60,102 nt of DNA. It comes from a virus. Below the pieces are notes generated by a model. That model was not told the origin of the DNA and ran no database searches. It was given only the letters and a program-made list of their open reading frames with translations. Below are positions 47,792 to 54,863 of the stretch, piece after piece. The position numbers and the translations under genes are program-made. Numbering within the stretch: the first letter of the stretch is position 1; every line of letters begins with the position of its first letter. The stretch spans positions 1-60,102 of the IMG/VR virus record IMGVR_UViG_3300034257_000006; one strand, given 5' to 3'.

Positions 47792-48107
47792 AAGGTTCGC
47801 TTTCTCTGTTAATGAATGTGGCTTGGGATGTCCTATTCATGGTATTCTCCAGATTAGCCAAATCCTCAATGCATTTCTGAAGGTTGAATTTGCCTTGACG
47901 AACTTCAGAACGAAGAGAAAGGGTTATACTGGTTACTTCTGTCTCCGGAAGAAATTCACCGGAATCAATTTTCTTTATGTGAGTCAGTGCAATAAACGAC
48001 TGACCGTTTATGTCAACACTGAGAACGTAACTCAGCACGTGCTCAGGTATGGATATGTGGTGCTCATCTCGCAGGTCACTCAGGATTTTCAGTAAAAAAC
48101 CGATCAT
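47676..48107 (-). CDS. hypothetical protein, 143 aa (long overlap with its neighbour)
   Basis: Mostly helical and beta mixed protein (FLLKILSDLRDEHHISIPEHVLSYVLSVDINGQSFIALTHIKKI). Its last 38 residues overlap the secreted protein gene by 116 bases in another frame, so either the two genes overlap or this one ends earlier. It is flanked by short gene overlaps upstream (four bases). Unknown function. Confidence 0.55.
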   Translation of the reverse strand: MIGFLLKILSDLRDEHHISIPEHVLSYVLSVDINGQSFIALTHIKKIDSGEFLPETEVTSITLSLRSEVRQGKFNLQKCIEDLANLENTMNRTSQATFINRESEPYAPSPDSVVSVLGPPGFTAIPEADDTTARKISVIESSP

Positions 48108-48304
48108 TGCCTGTATTGACTCCCGTCTGATACGCTCTCGATGATCAAATTCTTCCTGTCGCAGTGCTCAGCGAGCATCGCTATCTTCGATCGGTCGTTG
48201 CTCCAGAATTCTGATGGGTGTCCGCCTACCCATCCGGTGATCGGGAGCCAGAACTTCCAGCAGTACACGACGGTGCCGCGCGGATAGGAGTTCTTTGTGG
48301 TCAT
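48104..48304 (-). CDS. hypothetical protein, 66 aa
   Basis: Start at MTTKNSYP with AAGGAGT upstream; the reading before that has no ribosome site. The sequence TVVYCWKFWLPITGWVGGHPSEFWSNDRSKIAMLAEHC is aromatic-rich and compact. It overlaps the genes on both sides by four bases. No family recognised. Confidence 0.62.
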   Translation of the reverse strand: MTTKNSYPRGTVVYCWKFWLPITGWVGGHPSEFWSNDRSKIAMLAEHCDRKNLIIESVSDGSQYRQ

Positions 48305-48534
48305 TGCACTGACTCCTTGAGTCGATTCTTGAATGCTGCCCACGTTTCGTATTCGATAATTCCGAATCCAGTCGCATCATGCCCCAGTTCTTCGATTCCG
48401 GCTTCAACACAAGCAGCGTTCGTGACCCTTGTTGCAATTGCATCGTCGCTCATGAGACTGCAGACTTCCATGAACGACAGTTTGATACCTGTCTGGCCTT
48501 TGAGTGCTTCGAATAACATTTTCTCGATGCTCAT
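48301..48534 (-). CDS. hypothetical protein, 77 aa
   Basis: Start at MSIEKMLFEAL, with GGAGC upstream and the ATG overlapping the stop of its neighbour. Helical; contains EVCSLMSDDAIATRVTNAACVEAGIEELGHDATGFGIIEYETW. Possibly a member of a family of small helical phage proteins; not named. Confidence 0.6.
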   Translation of the reverse strand: MSIEKMLFEALKGQTGIKLSFMEVCSLMSDDAIATRVTNAACVEAGIEELGHDATGFGIIEYETWAAFKNRLKESVQ

Positions 48535-48773
48535 TGGGACTTTGCTCCGCAAAATGGACAGTACGCGCAGTAGATCAGTGGTTTTCGTTTTCCTCGCCTC
48601 GGTTTGTCAGACCAAACGACAGAAACGAACGGACCTCCCATGACTGCAATCTTTTTGGCAAAATCAAACTCCAGCGCGGATTCCAGCTTGAGACCGTCTT
48701 CTGCGAGCCTCTTGTTGATCTCATTGACGCATTTGCATTTAGAGACACTTTTTGTCTTTGGCGCAGAAGCCAT
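48531..48773 (-). CDS. conserved zinc-ribbon phage protein, 80 aa
   Basis: CKCVNEINKRLAEDGLKLESAL at the start and CAYCPFCGAKSQ at the end, with basic RRGKRKPLIY between. This recalls a family of small phage proteins with CxCVxxINxxLxxxxxxL and a terminal CPFCG zinc site. Start at MASAPKTKS; the ribosome site is weak, so the start is less sure. Confidence 0.65.
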   Translation of the reverse strand: MASAPKTKSVSKCKCVNEINKRLAEDGLKLESALEFDFAKKIAVMGGPFVSVVWSDKPRRGKRKPLIYCAYCPFCGAKSQ

Positions 48774-48774
48774 G

Positions 48775-49035
48775 CTACTTTGACTCCATTGCATCTGTGA
48801 TCTTGTCCTGTTCAATTTCTTCGTAGGATCTTGTTCGCCACTGCGAAGCATCTGGTAACTGAGTAGGGATCATCACGCTCGTCACCGATGCCTTCGGTCC
48901 CGATGTCGGTCTGCCTTTCGCTGCTGATGCCTGTGATGCAAGCAGCACGAACGCTGCCTGACGGGCTTGCGTCTCGCTCTCGGCGTTTGTGACGTCAATA
49001 TCGACGGTGACTCGGAATCGGTAGGGGGTTGTCAT
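48775..49035 (-). CDS. hypothetical protein, 86 aa
   Basis: Start at MTTPYRFRV with GAAGG upstream, overlapping the upstream stop. It is composed of a beta hairpin (YRFRVTVDIDVTNAESETQARQAAFVLL), a helix and an acidic tail (TRSYEEIEQDKITDAMESK). Unrecognised. Confidence 0.62.
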   Translation of the reverse strand: MTTPYRFRVTVDIDVTNAESETQARQAAFVLLASQASAAKGRPTSGPKASVTSVMIPTQLPDASQWRTRSYEEIEQDKITDAMESK

Positions 49036-49232
49036 TGTTGGGCCTTCGGTTGAGGGACTGTGTTCCCGTTGCCATCGACACTTATGGACGTGTGACGGGG
49101 TGGGGTTCTCTGGATCCGGGCGTCGTCCGGGATCTTTACGACCTCGTTGGAGACGAGTGTTCCGCATTGGTTGCACCAGTGCGTGTCGCGGGCGATGTGG
49201 GTTGTAGGGTTGTTACAGTGCGGGCAGTTCAT
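49032..49232 (-). CDS. zinc-ribbon protein, 66 aa
   Basis: MNCPHCNN and HWCNQCG give two CxxC pairs about 17 residues apart, a simple zinc ribbon; the rest is hydrophilic (RIQRTPPRHTSISVDGNGNTV). It overlaps both neighbours by four bases. Presumably DNA/RNA or protein binding. Confidence 0.68.
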   Translation of the reverse strand: MNCPHCNNPTTHIARDTHWCNQCGTLVSNEVVKIPDDARIQRTPPRHTSISVDGNGNTVPQPKAQQ

Positions 49233-49471
49233 TTGTCGAAGAGATTCTCTTTTAGAGGCGCGGGAATCGGACGGTTTGTGATTTTGTCTGGCATAGTCAT
49301 TGCCTGGGAGTAGACATAACGAACTTCAGTTCTTTGATCGCGGTCTCTTGCGTTACAAGGCGGATGCGACACACAGACTCCGCCAGCAATCTGCCAGCCT
49401 TCACGAAGATGCTCTGTTACCTGCTTGTCGAAGAATGGACCGTCGCCTGACATGATTACTTTGTAGTGCAT
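49229..49471 (-). CDS. DUF1737-like protein, 80 aa
   Basis: MHYKVIMSGDGPFFDKQVTEHLREGWQIAGGVCV resembles the DUF1737 pattern (YkvvxxxxxxxLxxxVnxxlxxGWxxxGGv), a small protein of unknown function found in many phages. The end (ITNRPIPAPLKENLFDK) is basic. Overlaps the upstream gene by 16 bases. Confidence 0.7.
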   Translation of the reverse strand: MHYKVIMSGDGPFFDKQVTEHLREGWQIAGGVCVSHPPCNARDRDQRTEVRYVYSQAMTMPDKITNRPIPAPLKENLFDK

Positions 49472-49686
49472 TGTGGGTCAATCAGTTTCAATTCGAATCT
49501 CTGCACTATCGGATTGGACGGATCCACTCCGTCTTCCGTGCAAGGAAGAGAAATCACCGTTAATGTCGGTGGATCGTCCCTGTTGAAGTCCAAACGAAGG
49601 ACCAGTGACACTGTGTGTTCCGGTAATGGACCGAACAGTTTTTTTAACGCGTCGAATACTGCCCAGGAGGATGCGGTTGGTTTCAT
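49456..49686 (-). CDS. hypothetical protein, 76 aa
   Basis: Unrecognised. Helix at the start (SSWAVFDALKKLFGPLPEH) and a beta-rich end (PTLTVISLPCTEDG, FELKLID). A possible TACAAT box lies 12 bases before its ATG, so this gene may begin a transcript. Confidence 0.6.
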   Translation of the reverse strand: MKPTASSWAVFDALKKLFGPLPEHTVSLVLRLDFNRDDPPTLTVISLPCTEDGVDPSNPIVQRFELKLIDPQCTTK

Positions 49687-49864
49687 GGTGCTGAATTGTA
49701 GAGGAATTGTTGTTTAATTGGAAGTTCGTTTTGTTTTATTTTTTGAAATTTGCGGGGGACGGACCAAAAGCGTCCACTTCGTATACGTCGATTTCGTCGA
49801 TAGATCGCCGATAAAGCCCCAGCGGACCGCCGTTACCGACGATCCGCCAGGTACCTTGCGTCCT
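49687..49864. other. intergenic stretch, 178 bases, no gene
   Basis: No convincing frame on either strand. The minus-strand sequence before the 76-aa gene is AT-rich (CAAATTTCAAAAAAT) with a TACAAT box but a poor -35. The other half holds short hairpins such as GGACG/CGTCC and GCGGA/TCCGC; none is followed by a T run. Confidence 0.45.
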
Positions 49865-50653
49865 TCACTTCAGAATCTGCACAAACCCGCTACCATCATT
49901 CATCACGGCGTTACGCTGCTCAGTCGTTCCACTCTTCAACCGCAGGGCGCAGATCCTACCATACCCTGCCCTGGTGGCCGTCGGGTCTAGGTATCTCAGG
50001 TCCGATAGGTCACCGTCAAATGTCTCCCACATGTGCGACGATCCCGGCAATCGGTATCGACCAGGTATCCGCTGCCGCAGGGCTCCATTGCCTGCGAATC
50101 CGTCGCCAATCTCGGCGAAACACACGGCCACGTTATCGCCTTTCTCCAAGAGCTCAATGCAGGCTGGTCCATTGTTGCCACTCCACGACCAGCATATACG
50201 ATAATTGGCTGGCAGCGCGCCCTGTCTCGATGTCACCTTTGAATAATCGTAGAAGCCTACGTCAGGGTGTGACTGAGGCACGTTGTACCTCTCCCAAGGT
50301 ATGTCGGAGAAAGCATTCAGCCTTACAAGTAGCTTCCTTCCTGCTGCTTCCTCGCGAATCCAGGCAAGGCGTATTTCGCGGTTAAGCTGTTCAAGGAATC
50401 CCTCGCGGTCACTCTGCCAGAACAGCGTTTTATTGATACGCCCTGCCATCACAGCCGGCCATACCATCGCCATACCGGAATAGCCCCCGACACACGCGCG
50501 CTCACATGACGGCACCGAATGCGGACAATTCGATTTTCCAGTGCCCGCATAGTCCGCCGGCGACAACGATACGCTGTAAACAGCGTATTCGGTCTGTTTG
50601 TCTTCGGATTTTCGAAGTTTGGTCTGATACGATGCCGGAGTGAGTAGCCTCAT
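49865..50653 (-). CDS. gp88-family phage protein, 262 aa
   Basis: Protein of the gp88 (mycobacteriophage-type) family: KSNCPHSVPSCERACVGGYSGMA with a Cys set, then GRINKTLFWQSDREGFLEQLNREIRLA, LLVRLNAFSDIPWERYNV, YDYSKVTSRQGALPANYRICWSWSGNN and CAVCFAEIGDGFAGNG-like regions. These proteins are conserved in many phages and have no established function. The cysteines may form a metal site. The ATG follows GAGAGACACGC, a weak site. Confidence 0.78.
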   Translation of the reverse strand: MRLLTPASYQTKLRKSEDKQTEYAVYSVSLSPADYAGTGKSNCPHSVPSCERACVGGYSGMAMVWPAVMAGRINKTLFWQSDREGFLEQLNREIRLAWIREEAAGRKLLVRLNAFSDIPWERYNVPQSHPDVGFYDYSKVTSRQGALPANYRICWSWSGNNGPACIELLEKGDNVAVCFAEIGDGFAGNGALRQRIPGRYRLPGSSHMWETFDGDLSDLRYLDPTATRAGYGRICALRLKSGTTEQRNAVMNDGSGFVQILK

Positions 50654-50844
50654 GCGTGTCTCTCCTCGACAAAGTACGCGGTTTCCTGTTTTCCGTTGAG
50701 TACAGTGTCAACGGTTCTTCCCTCAAGTGATCCCGACGGAGTCATCCAGTCCGAGGTATACGGATACTTACTGTTGATGATCCGAGGGTGAACATTCATT
50801 TTCCCGACGGTCGCGAAGAACCGCTCTTTGGTCGTCTGAATCAT
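50650..50844 (-). CDS. hypothetical protein, 64 aa
   Basis: Start at MIQTTKERFF with GAGGTTTCGCC before it. The sequence ends with YPYTSDWMTPSGSLEGRTVDTVLNGKQETAYFVEERH. It is beta-rich and compact. Overlaps neighbours by four bases. Unrecognised. Confidence 0.6.
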   Translation of the reverse strand: MIQTTKERFFATVGKMNVHPRIINSKYPYTSDWMTPSGSLEGRTVDTVLNGKQETAYFVEERHA

Positions 50845-51026
50845 GGCGAAACCTCGCAATCCAGTATCGAGGCCGCAGTGTCGATGATGACCTGGCGAAC
50901 GATGTCGGCCTGGTCGTCGATTTCCTGCTCAGAGCGTTCTCGTTCGTCGGAGTCGCGTTCGCGCTGTAGTTCCGATAGTTCGTTGAAGAGTTTTCGAAAT
51001 TCGTCGCGAAGTTGTTTTACGTCCAT
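50841..51026 (-). CDS. coiled-coil protein, 61 aa
   Basis: Almost entirely one long helix: MDVKQLRDEFRKLFNELSELQRERDSDERERSEQEIDDQADIV, a coiled coil with a helical tail. It overlaps the RadC gene end by ten bases. Probably an oligomerising adaptor; no assigned function. Confidence 0.6.
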   Translation of the reverse strand: MDVKQLRDEFRKLFNELSELQRERDSDERERSEQEIDDQADIVRQVIIDTAASILDCEVSP

Positions 51027-51610
51027 TTACTTCCACTCCTATGCTCCTGAATACTCAAAGCCTTTTCCCCCGCTACAATGATATGGTCAATAAGCGGCAT
51101 CCCGATGATCTCAGCGACTGATTCTAGTCGCTCTGTTACGCTGATATCCTGATCAGACGGTGCAGGATCTCCGCTTGGATGATTGTGAACGACCAGAATA
51201 CAATTCGCCGCATCGGCAATTGCCGGACGAAATACTTCGCGTGGATGAACCAGAGAATTCCGAAGCTTGCCGACGGTTATCTGGTGCCGATTTATCGGCT
51301 GGTTCTTTGTGTCCAGCGTAACAAGCCAAAACTCTTCCTGGACGCCATTGCATGCGAGCGCACGGAACTCAGAGAGACAGTACGCCATCGCCGCTGCTGG
51401 AGATCCTATCTTCGTTCGATACGGCGATTGTGGTTCTGCGATTTCCTTGGCAAGCGCGATTGCCGACGATATTCTCCGCGCGTCGCCTATCGGGATTCCA
51501 CGCGCGAGCATTTCATCGATTGTCAGACGGGCGATATCGCAGATTGAATCAGGCAGGCGTTTGCGGTTCTTAGCCGATACGATGTGCTGCAGTGCTTTCG
51601 AAGTTCTCAT
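51017..51610 (-). CDS. radC: RadC-like JAB/MPN-domain protein
   Basis: A 197-aa protein. It begins with MRTSKALQHIVSAKNRKRLPDSICDIARLTIDEMLARGIPIGDARR (UPF0758/HhH-like N-terminal part) and contains the JAB metal-site signature: VVHNHPSGDPAPSDQDISVTERL (HxHPSGxxxPSxxD) near residue 150, with LDTKNQPINRHQITVG and LVHPREVFRPAIADAANCILVVHN before it. RadC/JAB proteins are common on mobile elements and phages and were linked, loosely, to DNA repair. AAGG lies before the chosen ATG; a longer reading would start in the terminator hairpin. Confidence 0.9.
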   Translation of the reverse strand: MRTSKALQHIVSAKNRKRLPDSICDIARLTIDEMLARGIPIGDARRISSAIALAKEIAEPQSPYRTKIGSPAAAMAYCLSEFRALACNGVQEEFWLVTLDTKNQPINRHQITVGKLRNSLVHPREVFRPAIADAANCILVVHNHPSGDPAPSDQDISVTERLESVAEIIGMPLIDHIIVAGEKALSIQEHRSGSKWT

Positions 51611-51638
51611 TTTGTGCCTTGCTAAATTGTGAAAATGG

Positions 51639-51665
51639 AACGGCGAGCACAATGTGCTCGCCGTT
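51639..51665 (-). terminator. palindromic terminator after the 129-aa gene
   Basis: AACGGCGAGCAC and GTGCTCGCCGTT pair almost perfectly (10-12 bp) with a tiny loop, followed on the minus strand by CCATTTTCAC. It lies 14 bases after the stop of the gene at 51679-52068, just before the RadC ribosome site. It could act on both strands. Confidence 0.75.
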
Positions 51666-51678
51666 GGGAATGTGAACA

Positions 51679-52068
51679 CTACGTTACGACGATAGTCATT
51701 GTGTCTGTGATCTTGGCGAGCGACTCAGGTAATTTGCCTTCCTTGATGTACTTCGAAAACGTCGCAGGCGCTAACCAGTTTTCCGTGCGCGTCTGATGTG
51801 CCAAGCCGAGTTCAATACACTTGTCAGTCGCCGCTACGTTGTCAGGACACCCGATTGAACGCACAACAACTGGCTTGAGTAATCGGATTTGCGCGCCGAT
51901 CTTAACGGCCCGTCCTTCCCCGATGTCATCAAGAACCGTTGAATGCAGCGCGTTCATGCGTGCCTCAAGTTCCTTGATTTCCTTCTGTCGCGTGACGATG
52001 AGATCATTTGCAAGCACATACTCGGTGATTGCCTTGTTTGACCGAATGTTTGATGAGACTTGAACCAT
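51679..52068 (-). CDS. coiled-coil protein, 129 aa
   Basis: Long helices in the first 55 residues (KAITEYVLANDLIVTRQKEIKELEARMNALH) then a compact domain (AVKIGAQIRLLKPVVVRSIGCPDNVAATDKCIELGL). CACGGAGTATC lies before the start, part of a local leader with TTTTACGGAG-type sites. Not recognised; could be DNA-binding. Confidence 0.62.
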   Translation of the reverse strand: MVQVSSNIRSNKAITEYVLANDLIVTRQKEIKELEARMNALHSTVLDDIGEGRAVKIGAQIRLLKPVVVRSIGCPDNVAATDKCIELGLAHQTRTENWLAPATFSKYIKEGKLPESLAKITDTMTIVVT

Positions 52069-52125
52069 TTTTGATACTCCGTGAAAATTGTGAACATTGA
52101 AACGATGTAAAAATTGTGAAACTAA

Positions 52126-52383
52126 TTAACACCGCCATATTGGAGATTGCAGAATTCCACCAGTCGTATTTCCTTTTATGTCTTCCGTTCTGTTAATTTC
52201 ACTTTCAGGAAAAACTAAAAGTGTGTTGCTCCCCTCTCTTCCAAAAACAGTGTATTGGTATTCAGATTTGTACGCCCATTTTGGTGACACTGCGATAATT
52301 CCGATTATCATCACAAGTTTTCGACCGTCATTTGTTGGTGCTGCGCCTTTATCCCTGAATATAACTTGCCCTGTCGTCTGCAT
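52126..52383 (-). CDS. hypothetical protein, 85 aa
   Basis: Start at MQTTGQVIFRDKG with AGGGGTTAATA upstream; the reading before that has no site. It is a small beta protein (VMIIGIIAVSPKWAYKSEYQYTVFGREGSNTLLVF). No family recognised. Confidence 0.62.
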   Translation of the reverse strand: MQTTGQVIFRDKGAAPTNDGRKLVMIIGIIAVSPKWAYKSEYQYTVFGREGSNTLLVFPESEINRTEDIKGNTTGGILQSPIWRC

Positions 52384-52444
52384 TATTAACCCCTGAAACG
52401 ATGATAAAATGGAATCGGCGCGGACGTCGTGCCGATGTCGAGCA

Positions 52445-52645
52445 CTACTCTTCTGAATCGTCGTAAAGGCCGGCGATGAGAATCTCTTCCGCCCCGTAAA
52501 CTGCGAGCGCTCCGCACGACTCGCATTCATACTTGCGTGCGTCAGGTTCGACGCCATAGGCTTCATCGCCACATTTGGTACAGAATCCGATTGAGTCGTC
52601 AGACTCGCAAGCTTCCATTACTTCGTCGAGTGTTGGTCGTGTCAT
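52445..52645 (-). CDS. conserved small zinc protein, 66 aa
   Basis: TRPTLDEVMEACESDDSIGFCTKCGDEAYGVEPDARKYECESCGALAVYGAEEILIAGL matches a very common phage/prophage family (xRPTLdEVmeAxexDxxxGFCxxCGxeaxGvePDarxyxCexCGxxxVyGAEElL) with two CxxC pairs for zinc. ACGGAGTTC sits before the ATG. The function is unknown. Confidence 0.8.
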   Translation of the reverse strand: MTRPTLDEVMEACESDDSIGFCTKCGDEAYGVEPDARKYECESCGALAVYGAEEILIAGLYDDSEE

Positions 52646-52683
52646 TGTGAACTCCGTAAAATTGTGAAAGTTGAAAACCACGC

Positions 52684-52794
52684 TCAGTTCGGTTCGACTG
52701 TCTCGTTTCCTGCTGCTGTGTCATATCCAAGCAGCCAATACTGCATTCTTTGTTTCGTTAAGTTTCTCGATCCGGGTCCGACTGCCCATTTCAT
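52684..52794 (-). CDS. small aromatic-rich protein, 36 aa
   Basis: ATG frame with no clear ribosome site that encodes MKWAVGPGSRNLTKQRMQYWLLGYD followed by an acidic end. A composition rich in W and Y and its position in an otherwise packed gene row are the only support. Could be read by coupling to the 32-aa gene before it. Confidence 0.4.
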   Translation of the reverse strand: MKWAVGPGSRNLTKQRMQYWLLGYDTAAGNETVEPN

Positions 52795-52806
52795 TGTTTT
52801 GTATGG

Positions 52807-52905
52807 TCAGGATTCGCGACTGTCTCCGCGTTCAAATGCTTCCTTTCCTTTTCGTTGACATCCCATCATTTGGATTCCCCACCGAATGCTGATTTCGCGT
52901 TTCAT
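52807..52905 (-). CDS. small basic protein, 32 aa
   Basis: ATG overlaps the stop of the gene upstream (ATGA at 52902-52905), so it is likely translated by coupling. Sequence: MKREISIRWGIQMMGCQRKGKE then an acidic tail (FERGDSRES). Unrecognised and short. Confidence 0.5.
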   Translation of the reverse strand: MKREISIRWGIQMMGCQRKGKEAFERGDSRES

Positions 52906-53240
52906 ACGTAAACTCGTTTCACTTCAGTGATCGGGCACCAGTTGCCAGGCATCGTTCCTGTTTCGTTGCTGTACTCAACGAACACCATAATCCACTCATG
53001 GGTGAATCTGTCTGTGTCCATTGCGATTCGGACCCAGCCTATTATTCCGTCGTATTGATCACAAACCGCGCTGCAAATTTCATCCTGAAAAGCATGTCCG
53101 TAAACTCGTTCCATCTTACCGCACGGAATAAACGTCGATCCTGAGTGTCGGTCAACCCAAGGTGCAAGCTCATTAGTGACAGCTTTTAGTTTTCTCTTTA
53201 GGCTTTCGATCTCAAGTTCTAATTCTCGTTTTGTCGGCAT
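52902..53240 (-). CDS. coiled-coil protein, 112 aa
   Basis: N-terminal coiled coil (ELELEIESLKRKLKAVTNELAPWVDRH) and a C-terminal globular part (CGKMERVYGHAFQDEICSAVCDQYDGIIGWVRIAMDTDRF). It starts the leftward row after the large non-coding region. Upstream, AAGGAAAAC precedes its ATG. Unrecognised. Confidence 0.6.
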   Translation of the reverse strand: MPTKRELELEIESLKRKLKAVTNELAPWVDRHSGSTFIPCGKMERVYGHAFQDEICSAVCDQYDGIIGWVRIAMDTDRFTHEWIMVFVEYSNETGTMPGNWCPITEVKRVYV

Positions 53241-53436
53241 CGTTCGTTTTCCTTGTTTGAGTATTTCCCGTTTCCCCCGATGGGGAATTCGTCGTTATGC
53301 TCATTTCGTGCCAATACTGTAAAAATCCGTTTTTCCAGTGTTTTCGTCGTTTCTGTACACTGTTCCGTACACTCAATTCATATAATGATGCACGGAAAAG
53401 TAGCAAAATTGTATAAGAATTGGGCATGTGGCGAGG

Positions 53437-53451
53437 TTGTACAGTGTACAA
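53437..53451. promoter_or_regulatory. perfect palindrome TTGTACA-G-TGTACAA (operator-like)
   Basis: Seven bases mirror each other around one central G. Two GTACACT copies lie near a TATAAT box (53381-53386) at 53355-53361 and 53367-53373. The layout suggests a dimeric repressor or activator site flanking a promoter. No obvious repressor gene is present, so the binder could be a host protein or an unrecognised phage protein. Confidence 0.4.
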
Positions 53452-53560
53452 TGAAAAACGGCGGGATTCATTGATAGATTGAACCGCGCGCGATCTGTGG
53501 CACTGGCACGGCACGGGCACCCAGTGCCGGCGGGGCGGCGGACGCATGGCTGCAGCGGTA

Positions 53561-53640
53561 GGTCGGCAGCAGGTAAAGGTCGGCAGCAGCGGCGGTCGAG
53601 GTCAGCAGCAGTACCTGCAGCGGAAGCGGGTCAGCAGGGC
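53561..53640. repeat. GGTCGGCAGCAG direct repeats
   Basis: Four copies of a 12-base repeat GGTC(G/A)GCAGCAG begin at 53561, 53578, 53600 and 53629; the last is degenerate (GGTCAGCAGGGC). The surrounding sequence is GC-rich, contrasting with the AT-rich ends of the region. Confidence 0.5.
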
Positions 53641-53649
53641 GAGCAGAGG

Positions 53650-53678
53650 TTGACAGGGACTCTGCGTTTCGTTGTAAT
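53650..53678 (+). promoter_or_regulatory. sigma-70-type promoter on the plus strand
   Basis: TTGACA (53650-53655) and TGTAAT (53673-53678) are separated by exactly 17 bases: perfect -35, five of six -10. No gene follows on the plus strand, so transcription would produce a short RNA ending at the terminator at 53927-53955. Confidence 0.6.
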
Positions 53679-53850
53679 GGTGATTCGCCGAAACGCTGTT
53701 TCAGCGTTACTTTGAAACGGCAAAACGAGGTTGCTGCGCTTCTATCCTCGGACCCACGTCGCCCGGTACACTTTCCCTGTAGTCCCAACGCAGACGAGTG
53801 ATGCGCCGAGACGTTTTGCTGATTAGCCTGTTCCCAAAACTGCCATCAAA

Positions 53851-53912
53851 TTGACTACACTAAGATCGCACTGACTACGCATCACAATTTAGTGTTGTCA
53901 CATTGACTACAC
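53851..53912. repeat. TTGACTACAC repeats
   Basis: TTGACTACAC at 53851-53860 and 53903-53912, with the variant CTGACTACGC at 53871-53880, all in the same direction. They lie inside the predicted small RNA; spacing is 20 and 32 bases. Protein-binding iterons are an option. Confidence 0.45.
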
Positions 53913-53926
53913 GCTAACGTCCTCAA

Positions 53927-53955
53927 CCCGATGACACAAATCATCGGGCTTTTTT
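53927..53955 (+). terminator. plus-strand rho-independent terminator without an upstream gene
   Basis: CCCGATGA and TCATCGGG (8 bp) around CACAAA, followed by CTTTTTT. It points at plus-strand transcription through 53685-53926, where no gene is found. It lies across the end of the minus-strand gene that begins at 53941. Confidence 0.8.
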
Positions 53956-54168
53956 AATGCACTTCCGGCACCCCGCTTTCTTCTTAAGTAACCGCCGGAA
54001 CACGTTCCTGAAGATCCGCCGCCACCATGGGACCTTGCGTCTCATAGCACGGACAACGGCATCAGCCTGTTCGAATGAGCGGGTATGGCAGAGCCTGAAA
54101 ACAGCCGGCCCGACAATGCATCCTCGTTGATTGCAGAACCCTGGCCTTTCGCACATGCATTTCTTCAT
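53941..54168 (-). CDS. small basic Cys-rich protein, 75 aa
   Basis: MKKCMCERPGFCNQRGCIVGPAVFRLCH contains five cysteines and a histidine in 30 residues, as in small zinc modules; the C-terminal half is strongly basic (RRKVPWWRRIFRNVFRRLLKKKAGCRKCIKK). This looks like a nucleic-acid- or membrane-binding peptide. It overlaps the stop of the upstream gene (ATGA). Confidence 0.62.
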   Translation of the reverse strand: MKKCMCERPGFCNQRGCIVGPAVFRLCHTRSFEQADAVVRAMRRKVPWWRRIFRNVFRRLLKKKAGCRKCIKKAR

Positions 54169-54863
54169 ATGCTAAGCACAGCTCCGGCGAGAGAGCATCC
54201 ATCGAGAACGCAGCACTGCGGAAGTCCTGCGCACGCGCCAGACGGGAATACACCGTTAACGCAGAACCATCCAATGCGAGACAAGTCGAACTCACCAGCG
54301 AATCCTCCTTCATCGGGAAGGCATTCGCATGCGTCCAAGAGATACTGACGCCATCGTGCATGGTCAGGAGGTGTAGATTGAGGAATGCAATCCAGGGTGT
54401 TTTCTTTGAGAAGTTCGCCTGAATTCAGTTCGAGCCCATTCTCAACACCAAAGAACTGAACAACAACAGTAATGTTGCAGCAATCCTGAACCGTTAAGTC
54501 ATGCGTGAGATACAGCAGCATTCTGATGTTGCATGTGTCCTCCATGCAAAATGGGGGAGGATCAGGAAAAGGACCACCACCAGCAGCGAGATAAAATTTA
54601 CCAGGCAGAACCAATTCGGTGATTGCGAAGTAACAAGTGCATGGCCCGCAGGACCCTTGTGGCCAATCGAACTTATCCGCTGGATTAAGCGGCGTAAAGA
54701 CACCTGACATGCCGTCAATCGCAGGACATGCTGGCGCAGTGATCAGCCACGGGATGTCTATCAGTTCGTCGGGATCAGCGTCACGATCGATTGGAAAACA
54801 TGCCCCGATACACCCACCACAGCAGCCACACTTCAGAATTGCTTCCTTCATGTTGCCTGGCAT
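54165..54863 (-). CDS. Cys-rich protein, 232 aa
   Basis: 21 cysteines in 232 residues, in pairs and triplets (LKCGCCGGCIGACF, GSCGPCTCYF, QDCCNIT, DACECLP, GLPQCCVLDGC). The rest has beta-type strands and a long middle part without motifs. No signal peptide, so it is likely cytoplasmic or a virion protein; the Cys set could bind metal or form disulfides. Start at MPGNMKEAI with GGGAG six bases upstream. Its placement near nuclease genes does not tell its role. Confidence 0.62.
   Translation of the reverse strand: MPGNMKEAILKCGCCGGCIGACFPIDRDADPDELIDIPWLITAPACPAIDGMSGVFTPLNPADKFDWPQGSCGPCTCYFAITELVLPGKFYLAAGGGPFPDPPPFCMEDTCNIRMLLYLTHDLTVQDCCNITVVVQFFGVENGLELNSGELLKENTLDCIPQSTPPDHARWRQYLLDACECLPDEGGFAGEFDLSRIGWFCVNGVFPSGACAGLPQCCVLDGCSLAGAVLSI

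Larger units (their letters stand above)
53241..53940. other. large non-coding region with repeats and promoters
   Basis: The one big gap in the genome (700 bases). In order: a hairpin TTCCCC/GGGGAA near 53272-53287, two GTACACT copies and a perfect TATAAT (53381-53386), the 15-base palindrome TTGTACAGTGTACAA (53437-53451), a GC-rich part (53470-53660) with four GGTCGGCAGCAG-type repeats, a sigma-70-type promoter, three TTGACTACAC-type repeats and a plus-strand terminator whose right arm and T run extend into 53941-53955. No frame is supported. It may be a control centre or origin. Confidence 0.7.
53685..53955 (+). ncRNA. candidate small RNA, about 270 nt
   Basis: Between a good promoter and a good terminator on the plus strand, with no credible gene. 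The predicted RNA starts near 53685. It contains a perfect hairpin AACGCTG/CAGCGTT with loop TTT at about 53691-53707, and the TTGACTACAC repeats. It could be an antisense to the leftward genes' upstream region, a replication primer, or a host-targeting RNA; a minor peptide (17 aa) is possible but weak. Confidence 0.5.

Noticed and set aside
53470-53788. GC-rich reading frames of 78 and 106 codons in the large gap
   Set aside because: Low-complexity Arg/Ser/Ala/Gly sequences without ribosome sites, overlapping each other on opposite strands and the repeat island; likely chance frames.
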